Assembly: GCF_020400655.1 (NCBI RefSeq)
Contig: NZ_JAINRC010000016.1
Location: 124,001 to 188,000, forward strand
Reading direction: 5' to 3'
Origin: Streptomyces spinosus
GTDB taxonomy: Bacteria > Actinomycetota > Actinomycetes > Streptomycetales > Streptomycetaceae
DNA: 64,000 nt
Part shown: piece by piece, positions 9,935 to 18,874 of the stretch
How the letters are laid out: each line of letters begins with the position of its first letter
How positions within the stretch are numbered: the first letter of the stretch is position 1
Translations under genes and position numbers: made by a program
The notes under the pieces: generated by a model
Database searches by the model: none
What the model was told of the DNA's origin: nothing
What the model saw: only the letters and a program-made list of their open reading frames with translations

Positions 9935-9988
9935 CAGGACTCAGCCCTCGAACCGGACTCAGCCCATGAACCGGACTCAGCCCATGAA
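9935..9988 (-). repeat. Three 18-bp tandem copies spanning the ffh stop codon
   Basis: Two identical copies (plus-strand CCGGACTCAGCCCATGAA at 9953-9970 and 9971-9988) and one diverged copy (9935-9952). The unit contains the last codons and stop of ffh (F-M-G-stop), so each repeat carries another in-frame TGA. Confidence 0.9.
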
Positions 9989-11521
9989 CTTCTTGAACTC
10001 GTCCGGCAGCTCGAAGTCCTGGCCCTGCTGCGGCAGCCCGAAGGCGTTCCCGCCCTGCGCGGCGGCCTCGCGGCGCTGCGCGGCCTCCAGTTCCTGCTGC
10101 TTGCGCTTCATCGGGTTGCCGGAGCGCTGCTTGCCCTTGGCCTTCTTCTGCTGCTTCTTCTGCCGGCCGGGGCCGCCGCCCATGCCCGGGATCCCCGGCA
10201 TGCCCGGCATTCCGCCCTGGGCCATGCGGGACATCATCTTGCGGGCCTCGAAGAACCGCTCGACCAGGCTCTTCACCGCGCTGACCTCGACGCCGGAGCC
10301 CCGCGCGATACGGGCGCGGCGGGAGCCGTTGATGATCGTCGGGTCCTGGCGCTCGGCCGGGGTCATCGACTTGATGATCGCGGCGGTGCGGTCGACGTCC
10401 CGCTCGTCCAGGTTGGCGATCTGGTCCTTGATCTGGCCCATGCCCGGGAGCATGCCGAGCAGCTTGCTGATGCTGCCCATCTTCCTGACCTGCTCCATCT
10501 GGGACAGGAAGTCGTCCAGGGTGAAGTCCTGGCCCTTCTTCGACGCCAGCTTGGAGGCCATCTTGGCGGCCTCTTCCTGGCTGAACGTCTTCTCCGCCTG
10601 CTCGATCAGGGTGAGCAGGTCACCCATGTCGAGGATGCGGGAGGCCATCCGGTCCGGGTGGAACGCGTCGAAGTCGTCCAGCTTCTCGCCGTTCGACGCG
10701 AACATGATCGGCTTGCCGGTGATCTGCCGGATGGACAGGGCCGCGCCACCGCGGGCGTCACCGTCGAGCTTGGAGAGGACCACGCCGTCGAAGCCGACGC
10801 CGTCGCGGAAGGCCTCGGCGGTGTTGACGGCGTCCTGGCCGATCATGGCGTCGACGACGAACAGGATCTCGTCCGGGGAGACGGCGTCGCGGATGTCCGC
10901 GGCCTGCTGCATCATCTCGGCGTCGATGCCGAGGCGGCCGGCGGTGTCCACGATCACGATGTCGTGGACCTTGGACTTCGCGAAGTCGATGGAGTCCTTG
11001 GCGACCTTCACCGGGTCGCCGACGCCGTTGCCCGGCTCCGGCGCGTACACCGCGACACCGGCGCGCTCGGCGACGACGCTCAGCTGGTTGACGGCGTTGG
11101 GGCGCTGGAGGTCGGCGGCGACCAGCAGCGGGGAGTGCCCCTGCTCCTGGAGCCACTTGCCGAGCTTGCCCGCGAGGGTGGTCTTACCGGCACCCTGGAG
11201 ACCGGCCAGCATGATCACGGTGGGCGGCTGCTTGGCGAAGCGCAGACGCCGGGTCTCGCCGCCGAGGATGGTGACCAGTTCCTCGTTGACGATCTTGAGG
11301 ACCTGCTGGGCGGGGTTGAGCGCCCGGGAGACCTCGGCACCGAGCGCGCGCTCCTTGACGTTCTTGATGAACGCCCGCACGACGGGCAGCGCCACGTCGG
11401 CTTCGAGGAGCGCGATGCGGATCTCGCGCGCCGTGGCGTCGATGTCCGCCTCGGAGAGCCGTCCCTTGCCGCGCAGGTTCTTGAAAGTCGCTGACAGGCG
11501 ATCGGAGAGAGTGTCGAACAC
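9977..11521 (-). CDS. ffh: Signal recognition particle GTPase Ffh (SRP54)
   Basis: Protein subunit of SRP: binds emerging signal sequences and, with 4.5S RNA and FtsY, delivers ribosomes to the membrane. The 514-residue product begins VFDTLSDRLSATFKNLRGKG from GTG 11521 (GAGGA about 11 bases upstream); longer in-frame starts exist but lack conservation. N domain ~1-85; G domain with GLQGAGKTTLAGKLG, DTAGR and SKLDGDARGG; then a Met-rich M domain ending in a Gly-Met-Pro repeat (GMPGMPGIPGMGGG) and a lysine-rich tail. It lies between glnD and the ftsH-like gene. Confidence 0.96.
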   Translation of the reverse strand: MFDTLSDRLSATFKNLRGKGRLSEADIDATAREIRIALLEADVALPVVRAFIKNVKERALGAEVSRALNPAQQVLKIVNEELVTILGGETRRLRFAKQPPTVIMLAGLQGAGKTTLAGKLGKWLQEQGHSPLLVAADLQRPNAVNQLSVVAERAGVAVYAPEPGNGVGDPVKVAKDSIDFAKSKVHDIVIVDTAGRLGIDAEMMQQAADIRDAVSPDEILFVVDAMIGQDAVNTAEAFRDGVGFDGVVLSKLDGDARGGAALSIRQITGKPIMFASNGEKLDDFDAFHPDRMASRILDMGDLLTLIEQAEKTFSQEEAAKMASKLASKKGQDFTLDDFLSQMEQVRKMGSISKLLGMLPGMGQIKDQIANLDERDVDRTAAIIKSMTPAERQDPTIINGSRRARIARGSGVEVSAVKSLVERFFEARKMMSRMAQGGMPGMPGIPGMGGGPGRQKKQQKKAKGKQRSGNPMKRKQQELEAAQRREAAAQGGNAFGLPQQGQDFELPDEFKKFMG

Positions 11522-11602
11522 GGCGCTCGCGGTCCTCGGGGTCGGTGACGGTCTTGAAGGTCGCCCTCCAGGGTATCCCGGCGCCGCAAGCACCGGGGCA
11601 GG

Positions 11603-14107
11603 TCATCCGCGCAGCGTCTCCTCCAGCACCCCCGCCAGCGACGCCGCGTCCCCGGCGGGCAGGGGCGCGCCCGCCCCCGTCGTGACGTAGAACGCGTCCA
11701 CCGCGTTGGAGCCCAGCGTGCTCACATGCATGCTCCGGACCCGTACGCCGGCCTTCTCCAGTGCCATGCCGATGCGGTACAGCAGGCCCGGCGCGTCCTG
11801 GGCGCGGACCTCGATGACCGTGGCGTGGTGGGAGGCGGCCGGGGCGACCGTCACCCGGGGCGGCGGGGCGCTCCAGCCGCGGCGGCGCGGGTAGGCGGCG
11901 TCGCGTTCGGCGAGGCGGCCGGCGACGTCCAGGGTGCCGTCCAGGGCGCGGACCAGGTCGGTGCGCAGCCGGGCCGCCTGGGGCAGGGAGCCGTACTCGG
12001 CGGCGACCCGCCAGTTGAGGAGGAGGACGGTTCCCTCGTCGACGTCGTCCGGCAGGCGCAGCGCGCGCAGCTCCGCCGTGCGGACGGTGAGGCGGTGCAC
12101 GGCGAGGACGCCGGCGACCGCGGGCAGGACACCGGGCTGGTCGGGTACGGCGATGAGCAGCTCCACGCCCAGGGGTTCCGGGTCGCCGGCCGGGTCCTCG
12201 CCGGTGACCGGTTCGGTCTGGGCGCGCAGAGCGAGGACGGGGCCGCCGGTGCGGTAGGCCTCGATGGCGAGGCGTTCCTGCTCGGCGGTGGGCGCGGCCG
12301 GCTCGGGCTCGTCGGCGCCGTCCCCGGCGAGGACGGCCCGGACGCGCCGGACGAGGTCGGCGACGAGGGAGCCGCGCCAGGAGGACCAGGCGGCCGGGCC
12401 GGTCGCGAGGGCGTCCGCCTCGGTGAGGGCGTGCAGCAGCTCCAGGGTGCTCTGGCTGCCGACGGCGTCGGCGACCGAGCGCACGGTGGCGGGGTCGTCC
12501 AGGTCGCGGCGGGTGGCGGTCTCGATGAGCAGCAGGTGGTGGCGCACCAGCAGGGACAGCACGGCCACGTCCGCGCGGTCGAAGCCGATCCGCGCGGCGA
12601 CGTCCTTGGCGATGATCTCGCCGGCCACCGAGTGGTCGCCGGGCCAGCCCTTGCCGATGTCGTGCAGCAGCGCGGCGACCAGCAGCAGGTCGGGGCGGCT
12701 GACGCGGCGGGCGAACTCGGAGGCGCGGACGGCCGTCTCGATCAGGTGGCGGTCCACCGTCCACACGTGCACGGCGTTGCGCTGCGGCCGGCAGCGCACC
12801 CGCTCCCAGTCGGGCAGCAGGCGGGTGATCAGGCCCTCCGCCTCCAGCGCCTCCCAGACCTCGATCGTCGGGCGGCCGGAGCCGAGCAGGGTGACCAGCT
12901 GGTCACGGGCCTCGGCGGGCCAGGGCGTGGGCAGGGGGCGCGCGGTGGCGGCCATGCGCCGTACGGCGTGCAGGGAGAGCGGGAGACCGGCCTGGGCGGC
13001 GGCGGCCGCGGCGCGCAGCGGGAGCACGGGGTCACGCTCGGGGCGTGCGGCGCGGGCGAGCACCACCTCGCCGTCCTGTTCCACCACGCCTTCGGCCAGC
13101 GGCGACCGTTCGGTGACCGGCTTGCCGCCGCCGAGCGCCCTCCCCTCACCCGCCACCGCCCTTCGGAGGAAGTCGCCGCGCTCCCTCGCCAGGGTGCGCA
13201 GACGCGGCCGGACGGCGCGCGAACGCAGCACGCGCCCCACTTCGCGCCAGGTCACGTCACTGGCGTACGCGATCACCCGCGCCGCCTCGTAGACCTGCCG
13301 CAGCAGGGTGTCGGCGTCGAGCAGTCCCAGCTCGGCGGCCACCTGGTCCTGTTCCTGGAGGGCGAGCCGGTCGGTGGCGCGGCCGGTGGCCAGGTGGAGG
13401 GCGTCCCGGACGTCGAGGAGGCGGCGGCGGGCGTCGGCCAGGCCCTCGCGGGGGGCGTCGGCGAGCCAGGAGGCGGCGACGGCGCGCAGGGCGGTGGCGT
13501 CACGGAGGCCGCCGCGGGCCTCCTTGAGGTCGGGTTCCAGCAGGTACTGCAGTTCGCCCTGGCGCGCGGCGCGTTCGGCGCACAGTTCCCGGAGTTCGGG
13601 GAGGCGCTTGGGGGCCTGGTTGCGCCAGTCGGCGAGGACGGCGGTGCGCAGGCCGGCGGTGAGCCCGGCGTCGCCGGCGAGGTGGCGGGCGTCCAGCAGG
13701 CCGAGGTGGACCTTGAGGTCCTCGCCGGCCGTCTTGCGGGCCTCGGCGGGGGTGCGCACGGAGTGGTCGAGGGCGAGGCCGAGGTCCCAGACCGGGTACC
13801 AGATCCGGTCGGCGAGGGCGGCGACCGCACCGGGGTCGGAGCCGTCGTGGAGCAGGACGAGGTCGAGGTCGCTGCGCGGGGACAGCTCCCCGCGGCCGTA
13901 GCCGCCGACGGCGACGAGCGAGACGCCGTGTGCCGCTCCCGCCGCCGCGCCGAACAGTCCGGCGAGCCAGTCGTCGGTCAGGCCGGAGAGCGCGGCACGG
14001 CGCGGCGGCCCGGACCGCGCCCCCTCCGTGAGGAGGCGCAGCCGGGCCGCCGCGTAGCCGCCGGGTCCGGGGTCTTCCGTCTCTTTGCGTACATCCGTAC
14101 CGGTCAC
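11603..14107 (-). CDS. glnD: [Protein-PII] uridylyl/adenylyltransferase GlnD
   Basis: Bifunctional nucleotidyltransferase and nucleotide-removing enzyme that modifies the PII protein GlnK according to nitrogen state; in Streptomyces it adenylylates GlnK on Tyr51. The 834 residues run: nucleotidyltransferase (GGYGRGELSPRSDLDLVLL with the catalytic Asp pair), a GlnE/GlnD-linker region, an HD phosphohydrolase (LLHDIGKGWPGDHS) and two C-terminal ACT domains that sense glutamine (GVELLIAVPDQPGVLPAV and ATVIEVRAQDAPGLLYRI). Starts with GTG at 14107. It follows glnK by 55 bases in the amtB-glnK-glnD operon. Confidence 0.95.
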   Translation of the reverse strand: MTGTDVRKETEDPGPGGYAAARLRLLTEGARSGPPRRAALSGLTDDWLAGLFGAAAGAAHGVSLVAVGGYGRGELSPRSDLDLVLLHDGSDPGAVAALADRIWYPVWDLGLALDHSVRTPAEARKTAGEDLKVHLGLLDARHLAGDAGLTAGLRTAVLADWRNQAPKRLPELRELCAERAARQGELQYLLEPDLKEARGGLRDATALRAVAASWLADAPREGLADARRRLLDVRDALHLATGRATDRLALQEQDQVAAELGLLDADTLLRQVYEAARVIAYASDVTWREVGRVLRSRAVRPRLRTLARERGDFLRRAVAGEGRALGGGKPVTERSPLAEGVVEQDGEVVLARAARPERDPVLPLRAAAAAAQAGLPLSLHAVRRMAATARPLPTPWPAEARDQLVTLLGSGRPTIEVWEALEAEGLITRLLPDWERVRCRPQRNAVHVWTVDRHLIETAVRASEFARRVSRPDLLLVAALLHDIGKGWPGDHSVAGEIIAKDVAARIGFDRADVAVLSLLVRHHLLLIETATRRDLDDPATVRSVADAVGSQSTLELLHALTEADALATGPAAWSSWRGSLVADLVRRVRAVLAGDGADEPEPAAPTAEQERLAIEAYRTGGPVLALRAQTEPVTGEDPAGDPEPLGVELLIAVPDQPGVLPAVAGVLAVHRLTVRTAELRALRLPDDVDEGTVLLLNWRVAAEYGSLPQAARLRTDLVRALDGTLDVAGRLAERDAAYPRRRGWSAPPPRVTVAPAASHHATVIEVRAQDAPGLLYRIGMALEKAGVRVRSMHVSTLGSNAVDAFYVTTGAGAPLPAGDAASLAGVLEETLRG

Positions 14108-14162
14108 CCAGCGACTCCTGTTCCGTTTCCCGCGGCCTTCCCCTGACCTGGATTGTGCTCCG

Positions 14163-14501
14163 TCAGAGCGCGTCCGGCCCGCGTTCGCCCGTGCGGACCC
14201 GTACGGCGGTCTCGACGGGCAGGGACCAGACCTTGCCGTCCCCGATCTTGCCCGTGCGGGCTGCCTTGACGATGACCTCGATCAGCTGCTCGGCGTCGTC
14301 GTCCTCGGCCAGCACCTCGACGCGGATCTTGGGCACGAGGTCGACGGTGTACTCGGCGCCGCGGTAGACCTCGGTGTGGCCGCGCTGCCTGCCGTAGCCG
14401 CTGGCCTCGGTGACCGTCAGTCCGTGGACGCCGAAGGCCTGGAGGGCTTCCTTGATCTCGTCGAGCCGGTGGGGCTTCACGACGGCGGTGATGAGCTTCA
14501 T
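14163..14501 (-). CDS. glnK: Nitrogen regulatory protein PII (GlnK)
   Basis: 112-residue trimeric PII signal protein that binds ATP/ADP and 2-oxoglutarate and gates the AmtB channel. It begins MKLITAVVKPHRLDEIKEAL; the T-loop is YGRQRGHTEVYRGAEY with the modifiable Tyr51, and the B-loop is RTGKIGDGKVW. The ATG overlaps the amtB stop by four bases (ATGA), so expression is coupled. Cotranscribed with amtB under the GlnR box at 15965-15980. Confidence 0.97.
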   Translation of the reverse strand: MKLITAVVKPHRLDEIKEALQAFGVHGLTVTEASGYGRQRGHTEVYRGAEYTVDLVPKIRVEVLAEDDDAEQLIEVIVKAARTGKIGDGKVWSLPVETAVRVRTGERGPDAL

Positions 14502-15838
14502 GCGTCCACCTTCTTGTTCTGCGCGGCGGCCAGGGCCGGGGCGGAGAGGGACCCGGCGACGCCACCGCCGGCGCCGCTGAAGTCGTATGCGGTCTCGGCG
14601 TGCTCGGCCTGGTCGATGCCGGAGATCTCCTCGTCCTCGGTGACGCGCATGCCGAGGGTCCTGTCGAGGAGGAAGGCGAGGACGGCGGAGACGATCAGGG
14701 AGTAGGCGAGGACCGCGAAGACACCGGCGCACTGCTTCCACAGCTGGGTGAAGGTGTGGTCGCCGTAGAAGACGCCCGTGGCGGTGGACTGGCCCTTGCC
14801 GGTGGCGAAGAAGCCGATGAGCAGGGAGCCGATGATGCCGCCGACCATGTGGACGCCGACCACGTCGAGGGAGTCGTCGTAGCCCCACTTGAACTTCAGG
14901 CCGACGGCCGCGGCGCAGGCGACACCGGCGATGGCGCCCACGGCGATCGCGCCGAGCGGGGAGACCGCGCCGCCGGACGGGGTGATGGCGACGAGACCGG
15001 CGACCGCGCCGGAGGCGGCGCCGAGCGTGGTGAACGCGCCGTGCCGGATCTTCTCGTAGGCGAGCCAGGCCAGCATGGCGGCGGCCGTCGCGACCTGCGT
15101 GTTGACGAACATCAGCGCGCCGACGCCGTCGTCGTTGCCGAGCCAGGAGCCGGCGTTGAAGCCGAACCAGCCGAACCACAGCAGACCGGCGCCGAGCATG
15201 ACCAGCGGGAGGCTGTGCGGGCGCATGGGGTCGCGCTTGAAGCCGACGCGCTTGCCGATGACGAGGATGACGCCGAGCGCCGCCGCACCGGCGTTGATGT
15301 GGACCGCCGTACCGCCCGCGAAGTCGATCACGCCGAGCTTGTAGGCCCAGCCGTCGGCGCCCCAGACCCAGTGGGCGACCGGGACGTAGACGATCGTGGC
15401 CCACAGGGCGACGAAGAGCGCCCAGGCGGAGAACTTGACCCGGTCGGCGAGGGCGCCGCTGATCAGGGCCGGGGTGATGATGGCGAACATCAGCTGGAAG
15501 ACCATGAACACGAAGACCGGGATGGTGTAGCCGTCCCAGAGCTGCGTCAGGCCGACGTTGCTGAGGCCGATCCAGTCGGCGTTCCAGCCGAGCAGGCTGT
15601 TGCCCGTGCCGAAGGCGAGGGAGAAGCCGTAGAGGACCCACAGGATGGTGACGATCCCGAGGCTTATGAAGCTCATCATCAGCATGTTCAGGGTGCTCTT
15701 GACCCGGACCATGCCTCCGTAGAAGAAGGCGAGTCCCGGGGTCATCAGCATCACCAGGGCGGAACAGATCAGCATGAAGCCTGTGTTCGCGGACGACAGT
15801 CTGGGTGCGTCCGCCGCAAGCATGATGGCTGGTGCCAT
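14498..15838 (-). CDS. amtB: Ammonium transporter AmtB
   Basis: Eleven-span trimeric ammonium channel, 446 residues. Hydrophobic segments fill the frame from TGFMLICSALVMLMTPGLAFFYGGMVR onwards; the family signatures DFAGGTAVHINAGAAALGV and the pore twin-His region (GVHMVGGIIGSLLIGFFA) are present. The C-terminal ~45 residues (DRTLGMRVTEDEEISGIDQAEH) are the cytoplasmic tail that meets GlnK. ATG at 15838 follows GAGGAGAC-type sequence. First gene of the operon; a GlnR site lies about 130 bases upstream. Confidence 0.96.
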   Translation of the reverse strand: MAPAIMLAADAPRLSSANTGFMLICSALVMLMTPGLAFFYGGMVRVKSTLNMLMMSFISLGIVTILWVLYGFSLAFGTGNSLLGWNADWIGLSNVGLTQLWDGYTIPVFVFMVFQLMFAIITPALISGALADRVKFSAWALFVALWATIVYVPVAHWVWGADGWAYKLGVIDFAGGTAVHINAGAAALGVILVIGKRVGFKRDPMRPHSLPLVMLGAGLLWFGWFGFNAGSWLGNDDGVGALMFVNTQVATAAAMLAWLAYEKIRHGAFTTLGAASGAVAGLVAITPSGGAVSPLGAIAVGAIAGVACAAAVGLKFKWGYDDSLDVVGVHMVGGIIGSLLIGFFATGKGQSTATGVFYGDHTFTQLWKQCAGVFAVLAYSLIVSAVLAFLLDRTLGMRVTEDEEISGIDQAEHAETAYDFSGAGGGVAGSLSAPALAAAQNKKVDA

Positions 15839-15942
15839 CGGCGTCTCCTCGTCGGTTGGTACGGCCCCGTGCGGGCGGTGCCTGAGCGGTCCGGTCGGGT
15901 GAGGGGTGGGCCGGTTATGCGCCACGAGACTGACGCAGCGCG

Positions 15943-15980
15943 GTTTCGGTGGAAGCCCCTCGTTGTTTCGCCGGGGTGAC
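15943..15980 (-). promoter_or_regulatory. GlnR-type operator upstream of amtB
   Basis: On the minus strand 15980-15965 reads GTCAC-n6-GAAAC, a perfect match to the GlnR half-box pair (GTnAC-n6-GAAAC). A second GAAAC at 15947-15943 sits exactly 22 bases on, where the consensus four-part box needs it; the third element is poor (GGGCT). This predicts nitrogen-starvation activation of amtB-glnK-glnD by GlnR, as known in S. coelicolor. Confidence 0.8.
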
Positions 15981-16181
15981 GAAGGCGCCCTGTGTGTTAC
16001 GCGTCGATGAAGTGCGGGGTGTCCGGGCCGCGCGATCGTTATCGTGGCGCAACCTTCCGGACGGGGCCCGTTCGCGGACACGAGCCGGCCGCGGCGGGCC
16101 TTCCGATGACCTGGCATGGGGGAGCCGAGTCGGGCAGTTCGGGAGGACCGGCCGCGGCCGGGGTTTGGGGTGCTGTGGTTC

Positions 16182-17660
16182 TCAGACGGCTTCGGCGTTC
16201 TCCGGGAGGTCGACGGCGAGCTGGTCACTGAGGTCGATGACGGCGGCGAGGTCGCCGTAGTCGCGGACGGCCGTGTCGACCGTCTTTCGGATACGAGTGT
16301 TCACACGCTCCGAGCGGACCTTCTTGGCGATCCCCATGGCGCGCGTGGCGTAGGTCGTGCTCTCCTCGGGCTCGCGCTGGAGCAGGTGCACGGTGGCCAT
16401 GCCGATGAGGTTGAGCGCGTAGGACCGCTGGTGTTCGGAGTCGTCGGCGAACAGCTCCACGGCCCGCCGCATCAGCGGCTCGGCGAGGGAGGCGTAGGCG
16501 GGGCTGCGCCCGGCCACGTAGGCGAGGTCGCGGTAGGAGTGGGAGTTCTCCCCGTGCAGCTCGGCCTCGGAGAAGAAGCGGATCCAGTCCGGGTCCGGCT
16601 CGTCCCACTCGTCGACCTCGGCGAAGGTGTCCTCGGCCATGCGGACGGCGCGCTTGGTCTTCCCCGGCTGGCCCATGTTGGCGTAGGCGCGGGCCTCCAT
16701 CGCATACAGCATCGACTGGGTGCGCGGGCTCGCGCAGTCGCGGCTGCCGTACTGGGCGAGGTGGATCAGCTCCAGGGCGTCCTCGGGCCGGCCGAGATGG
16801 ATCATCTGGCGGCTCATGCTGGACAGGATGTACGAGCCGAGCGGCTTGTCCCCGGCTTCCTTGGCCGCGTGCAGGGCGAGCACGAAGTACTTCTGGGCGG
16901 TGGGCTGGAGACCGACGTCGTACGACATCCAGCCGGCCAGCTCGGCCAGTTCGGCGGCGACCTTGAACAACTTGCGGGTGGTGGCCTCGGGCTGGGGCTC
17001 CTGGAGCAGGTCGGTGACCTCGTGCAGCTGGCCGACGACCGCCTTGCGGCGCAGGCCGCCGCCGCACTGGGCGTCCCACTGGCGGAACATGCGCGTGGTG
17101 GACTCCAGCAGCTCCAGCTCCGGCCGGGACAGCCGGCCCGGCCTGCGCGCGTCGAGGGCGCTCTGCGGCTCGGGCGGGGCCGGGGAGGCCGGGGTGGGCA
17201 CCAGCCAGCGCTGCATGGGCTCGATGAGGGAGGGACCGGCGGACAGCGCGAGCGAGGTCCCGAGGAAGCCGCGCCGGGCGAGCATCAGGTCGCTGCGGGA
17301 GAACTCGCCGAGCAGGGCCACCGTCTGCGGGCCCGTCCAGGGCAGGTCGACCCCGGAGGCGGCGGGCGACTGACGGGCGGCGCGCAGGCCGAGGTCCTCG
17401 ATGGAGACGACACAGCCGAAGCGCTCGGAGAACAGCTCCGAGAGGATGCGCGGGATGGGTTCGCGCGGGTTCTCGCCGTCCAGCCAGCGACGCACCCGGG
17501 AGGTGTCGGTGGAGATGTGGTTGGCACCCAACTGGCGTGCCCGGCGGTTCACTTGGCGGGCCAGCTCGCCCTTGGACCAGCCGCTGCGCACGAACCACGA
17601 ACCGAGCAGCTCGTTGGGGCGCTTGTCAGCGTGTGTCCCGCTTCCGCCGTTGCCGCCCAC
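16182..17660 (-). CDS. nsdA: NsdA, negative regulator of antibiotic production and development
   Basis: 492-residue cytoplasmic regulator. In S. coelicolor loss of nsdA raises actinorhodin, CDA and methylenomycin production and sporulation; how it works is unclear. An N-terminal helix-turn-helix-like segment (WSKGELARQVNRRARQLG) is followed by a spacer and a series of TPR-like helices (e.g. YFVLALHAAKEAGDKPLGSY, DALELIHLAQYGS, SYALNLIGMATVHLL). GTG at 17660 (VGGNGGSGTHADKRPNELLG) matches the known N-terminus; an ATG at 17705 in frame is rejected. It lies upstream of and codirectional with amtB, but the GlnR box in between suggests separate transcription. Confidence 0.92.
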   Translation of the reverse strand: MGGNGGSGTHADKRPNELLGSWFVRSGWSKGELARQVNRRARQLGANHISTDTSRVRRWLDGENPREPIPRILSELFSERFGCVVSIEDLGLRAARQSPAASGVDLPWTGPQTVALLGEFSRSDLMLARRGFLGTSLALSAGPSLIEPMQRWLVPTPASPAPPEPQSALDARRPGRLSRPELELLESTTRMFRQWDAQCGGGLRRKAVVGQLHEVTDLLQEPQPEATTRKLFKVAAELAELAGWMSYDVGLQPTAQKYFVLALHAAKEAGDKPLGSYILSSMSRQMIHLGRPEDALELIHLAQYGSRDCASPRTQSMLYAMEARAYANMGQPGKTKRAVRMAEDTFAEVDEWDEPDPDWIRFFSEAELHGENSHSYRDLAYVAGRSPAYASLAEPLMRRAVELFADDSEHQRSYALNLIGMATVHLLQREPEESTTYATRAMGIAKKVRSERVNTRIRKTVDTAVRDYGDLAAVIDLSDQLAVDLPENAEAV

Positions 17661-18118
17661 TGGAACGCCCCCATCCCTGGAACCACTTGTCGCCCGATGC
17701 GCCAAGCCCTATCAGAATGCCGGTAAATACGGCCTCCCGTCCGCCGGTTCTCACCCTTCGAACAGTGTGACGACTTGCCTCCGGCATACCCGCGAGTGCA
17801 TGTGCCCCGGGGACTCGCACACTCACAGTAATCCTACGATCACCCGTCCAACCACAGGGATCCCTGAAACGCCACCATTCGCCACCCCTTCGAATGAACT
17901 CACGGTGGCCGGGGCGCGATTCACTTGACATAGGACGGCCGGAAGTGGGCGGAGTGATGCACCCAGGGGCGCGTTTCCCTCTGGCGCGCCACCCTTCGCA
18001 CCCCAAGGCGCCGCCTTGGCGCCGCGTCGCCGCGGGGAGGCGGAGCCGTAGCGTTACGTTCCGCTTCCGTTTCACTCCGTGGCGTGACCATCGGCGCGCT
18101 GGACCCGTTGGAGGGGGT
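17661..18118. other. 458-base divergent intergenic region
   Basis: Sits between nsdA (minus) and the Prim-Pol-like gene (plus) and must contain both promoters. A TTGACA hexamer occurs on the plus strand at 17926-17931 but no -10 is found at proper spacing. Otherwise no coding bias, repeat or hairpin was recognised. Confidence 0.45.
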
Positions 18119-18781
18119 ATGGGCTTCACGATCGGCGGCATCCGTGAGATCCGCTCCGGCACGCGTCGGCGCGGCCGGTCCGCGGAGTGCACCGCCGTCG
18201 CCGAGTTCACCGGGCTGTGGGGCTGGGACGTGGTGCCGGGGGCGCGGGCCGCGGGCGGCGTCTGCTCGTGCGGGCGGCCGGACTGCCCGGCGCCGGGCGC
18301 GCATCCGCTGGGCTTCGCCCCGCCCGTCGCGGCCGGGGCCACGCTGGACGAGGTGGGCAAGGCCTGGTCGGAGTTCCCGGGCGCCTCGGTGATGCTGCCG
18401 GTGGGCCGGGCCTTCGACGTCATCGAGGTCTCGGAGCCGGCCGGCCGCCGCGCCCTGGTCCGCCTGGAGCGGATGGGCCTCCCGCTCGGCCCGGTGACCG
18501 CGACCCCCGACGGCCGCGCGCACTTCTTCGTCGCGCCCGGCGCCGCCGCCGACCTCCCCCGGCTGCTCTACCGCATGGGCTGGGACGACCCGGGCGCGCT
18601 GGACCTGCGCGGCCTCGGCCCCGGCACGCACATCACCGCCCCGCCCTCCGACCGGGGCGGCCTGGGCCCGGTGCGCTGGCTGCGCCCGCCCGCGCTGGAC
18701 TCGGCGACGCGACCCCCGGCGGCCCGGCTGCTGCTCGGCACGCTGGCGTACGTGGCCCACCGGTCGCGGGCCAGGGCGTAG
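18119..18781 (+). CDS. Prim-Pol-like (bifunctional DNA primase/polymerase N-terminal) protein
   Basis: 220 residues, related to the Prim-Pol (archaeo-eukaryotic primase-like) domain but without helicase or other partner domain. TAVAEFTGLWGWDVVPGAR resembles the start of the fold, CSCGRPDCPAPGAHPLG a Cys-rich insertion, ATPDGRAHFFV the conserved TPSGGxHxxF region. At the position of the catalytic hhhDhD motif it reads FDVIEVSEPAG, so the acidic pair is not intact and activity is doubtful. ATG at 18119 has GGAGGGGG just upstream. It is convergent with ftsY, sharing a terminator. Function unknown. Confidence 0.7.
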   Translation: MGFTIGGIREIRSGTRRRGRSAECTAVAEFTGLWGWDVVPGARAAGGVCSCGRPDCPAPGAHPLGFAPPVAAGATLDEVGKAWSEFPGASVMLPVGRAFDVIEVSEPAGRRALVRLERMGLPLGPVTATPDGRAHFFVAPGAAADLPRLLYRMGWDDPGALDLRGLGPGTHITAPPSDRGGLGPVRWLRPPALDSATRPPAARLLLGTLAYVAHRSRARA

Positions 18782-18794
18782 GCCCTCCCACGAC

Positions 18795-18834
18795 GAAGCT
18801 CCCGTCCCCGACTGCACCTCGGGGCGGGAGCTTC
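18795..18834. terminator. Bidirectional terminator between Prim-Pol-like gene and ftsY
   Basis: Inverted repeat GAAGCTCCCGTCCCCGA / TCGGGGCGGGAGCTTC with one bulged base and a 7-base loop, 13 bases after the plus-strand stop and 40 bases from the minus-strand ftsY stop. It can serve both convergent genes. Confidence 0.85.
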
Positions 18835-18874
18835 TTGGTGGCCGCGCGGCCACCTGTCGGTGTCCGCGGGTGGT

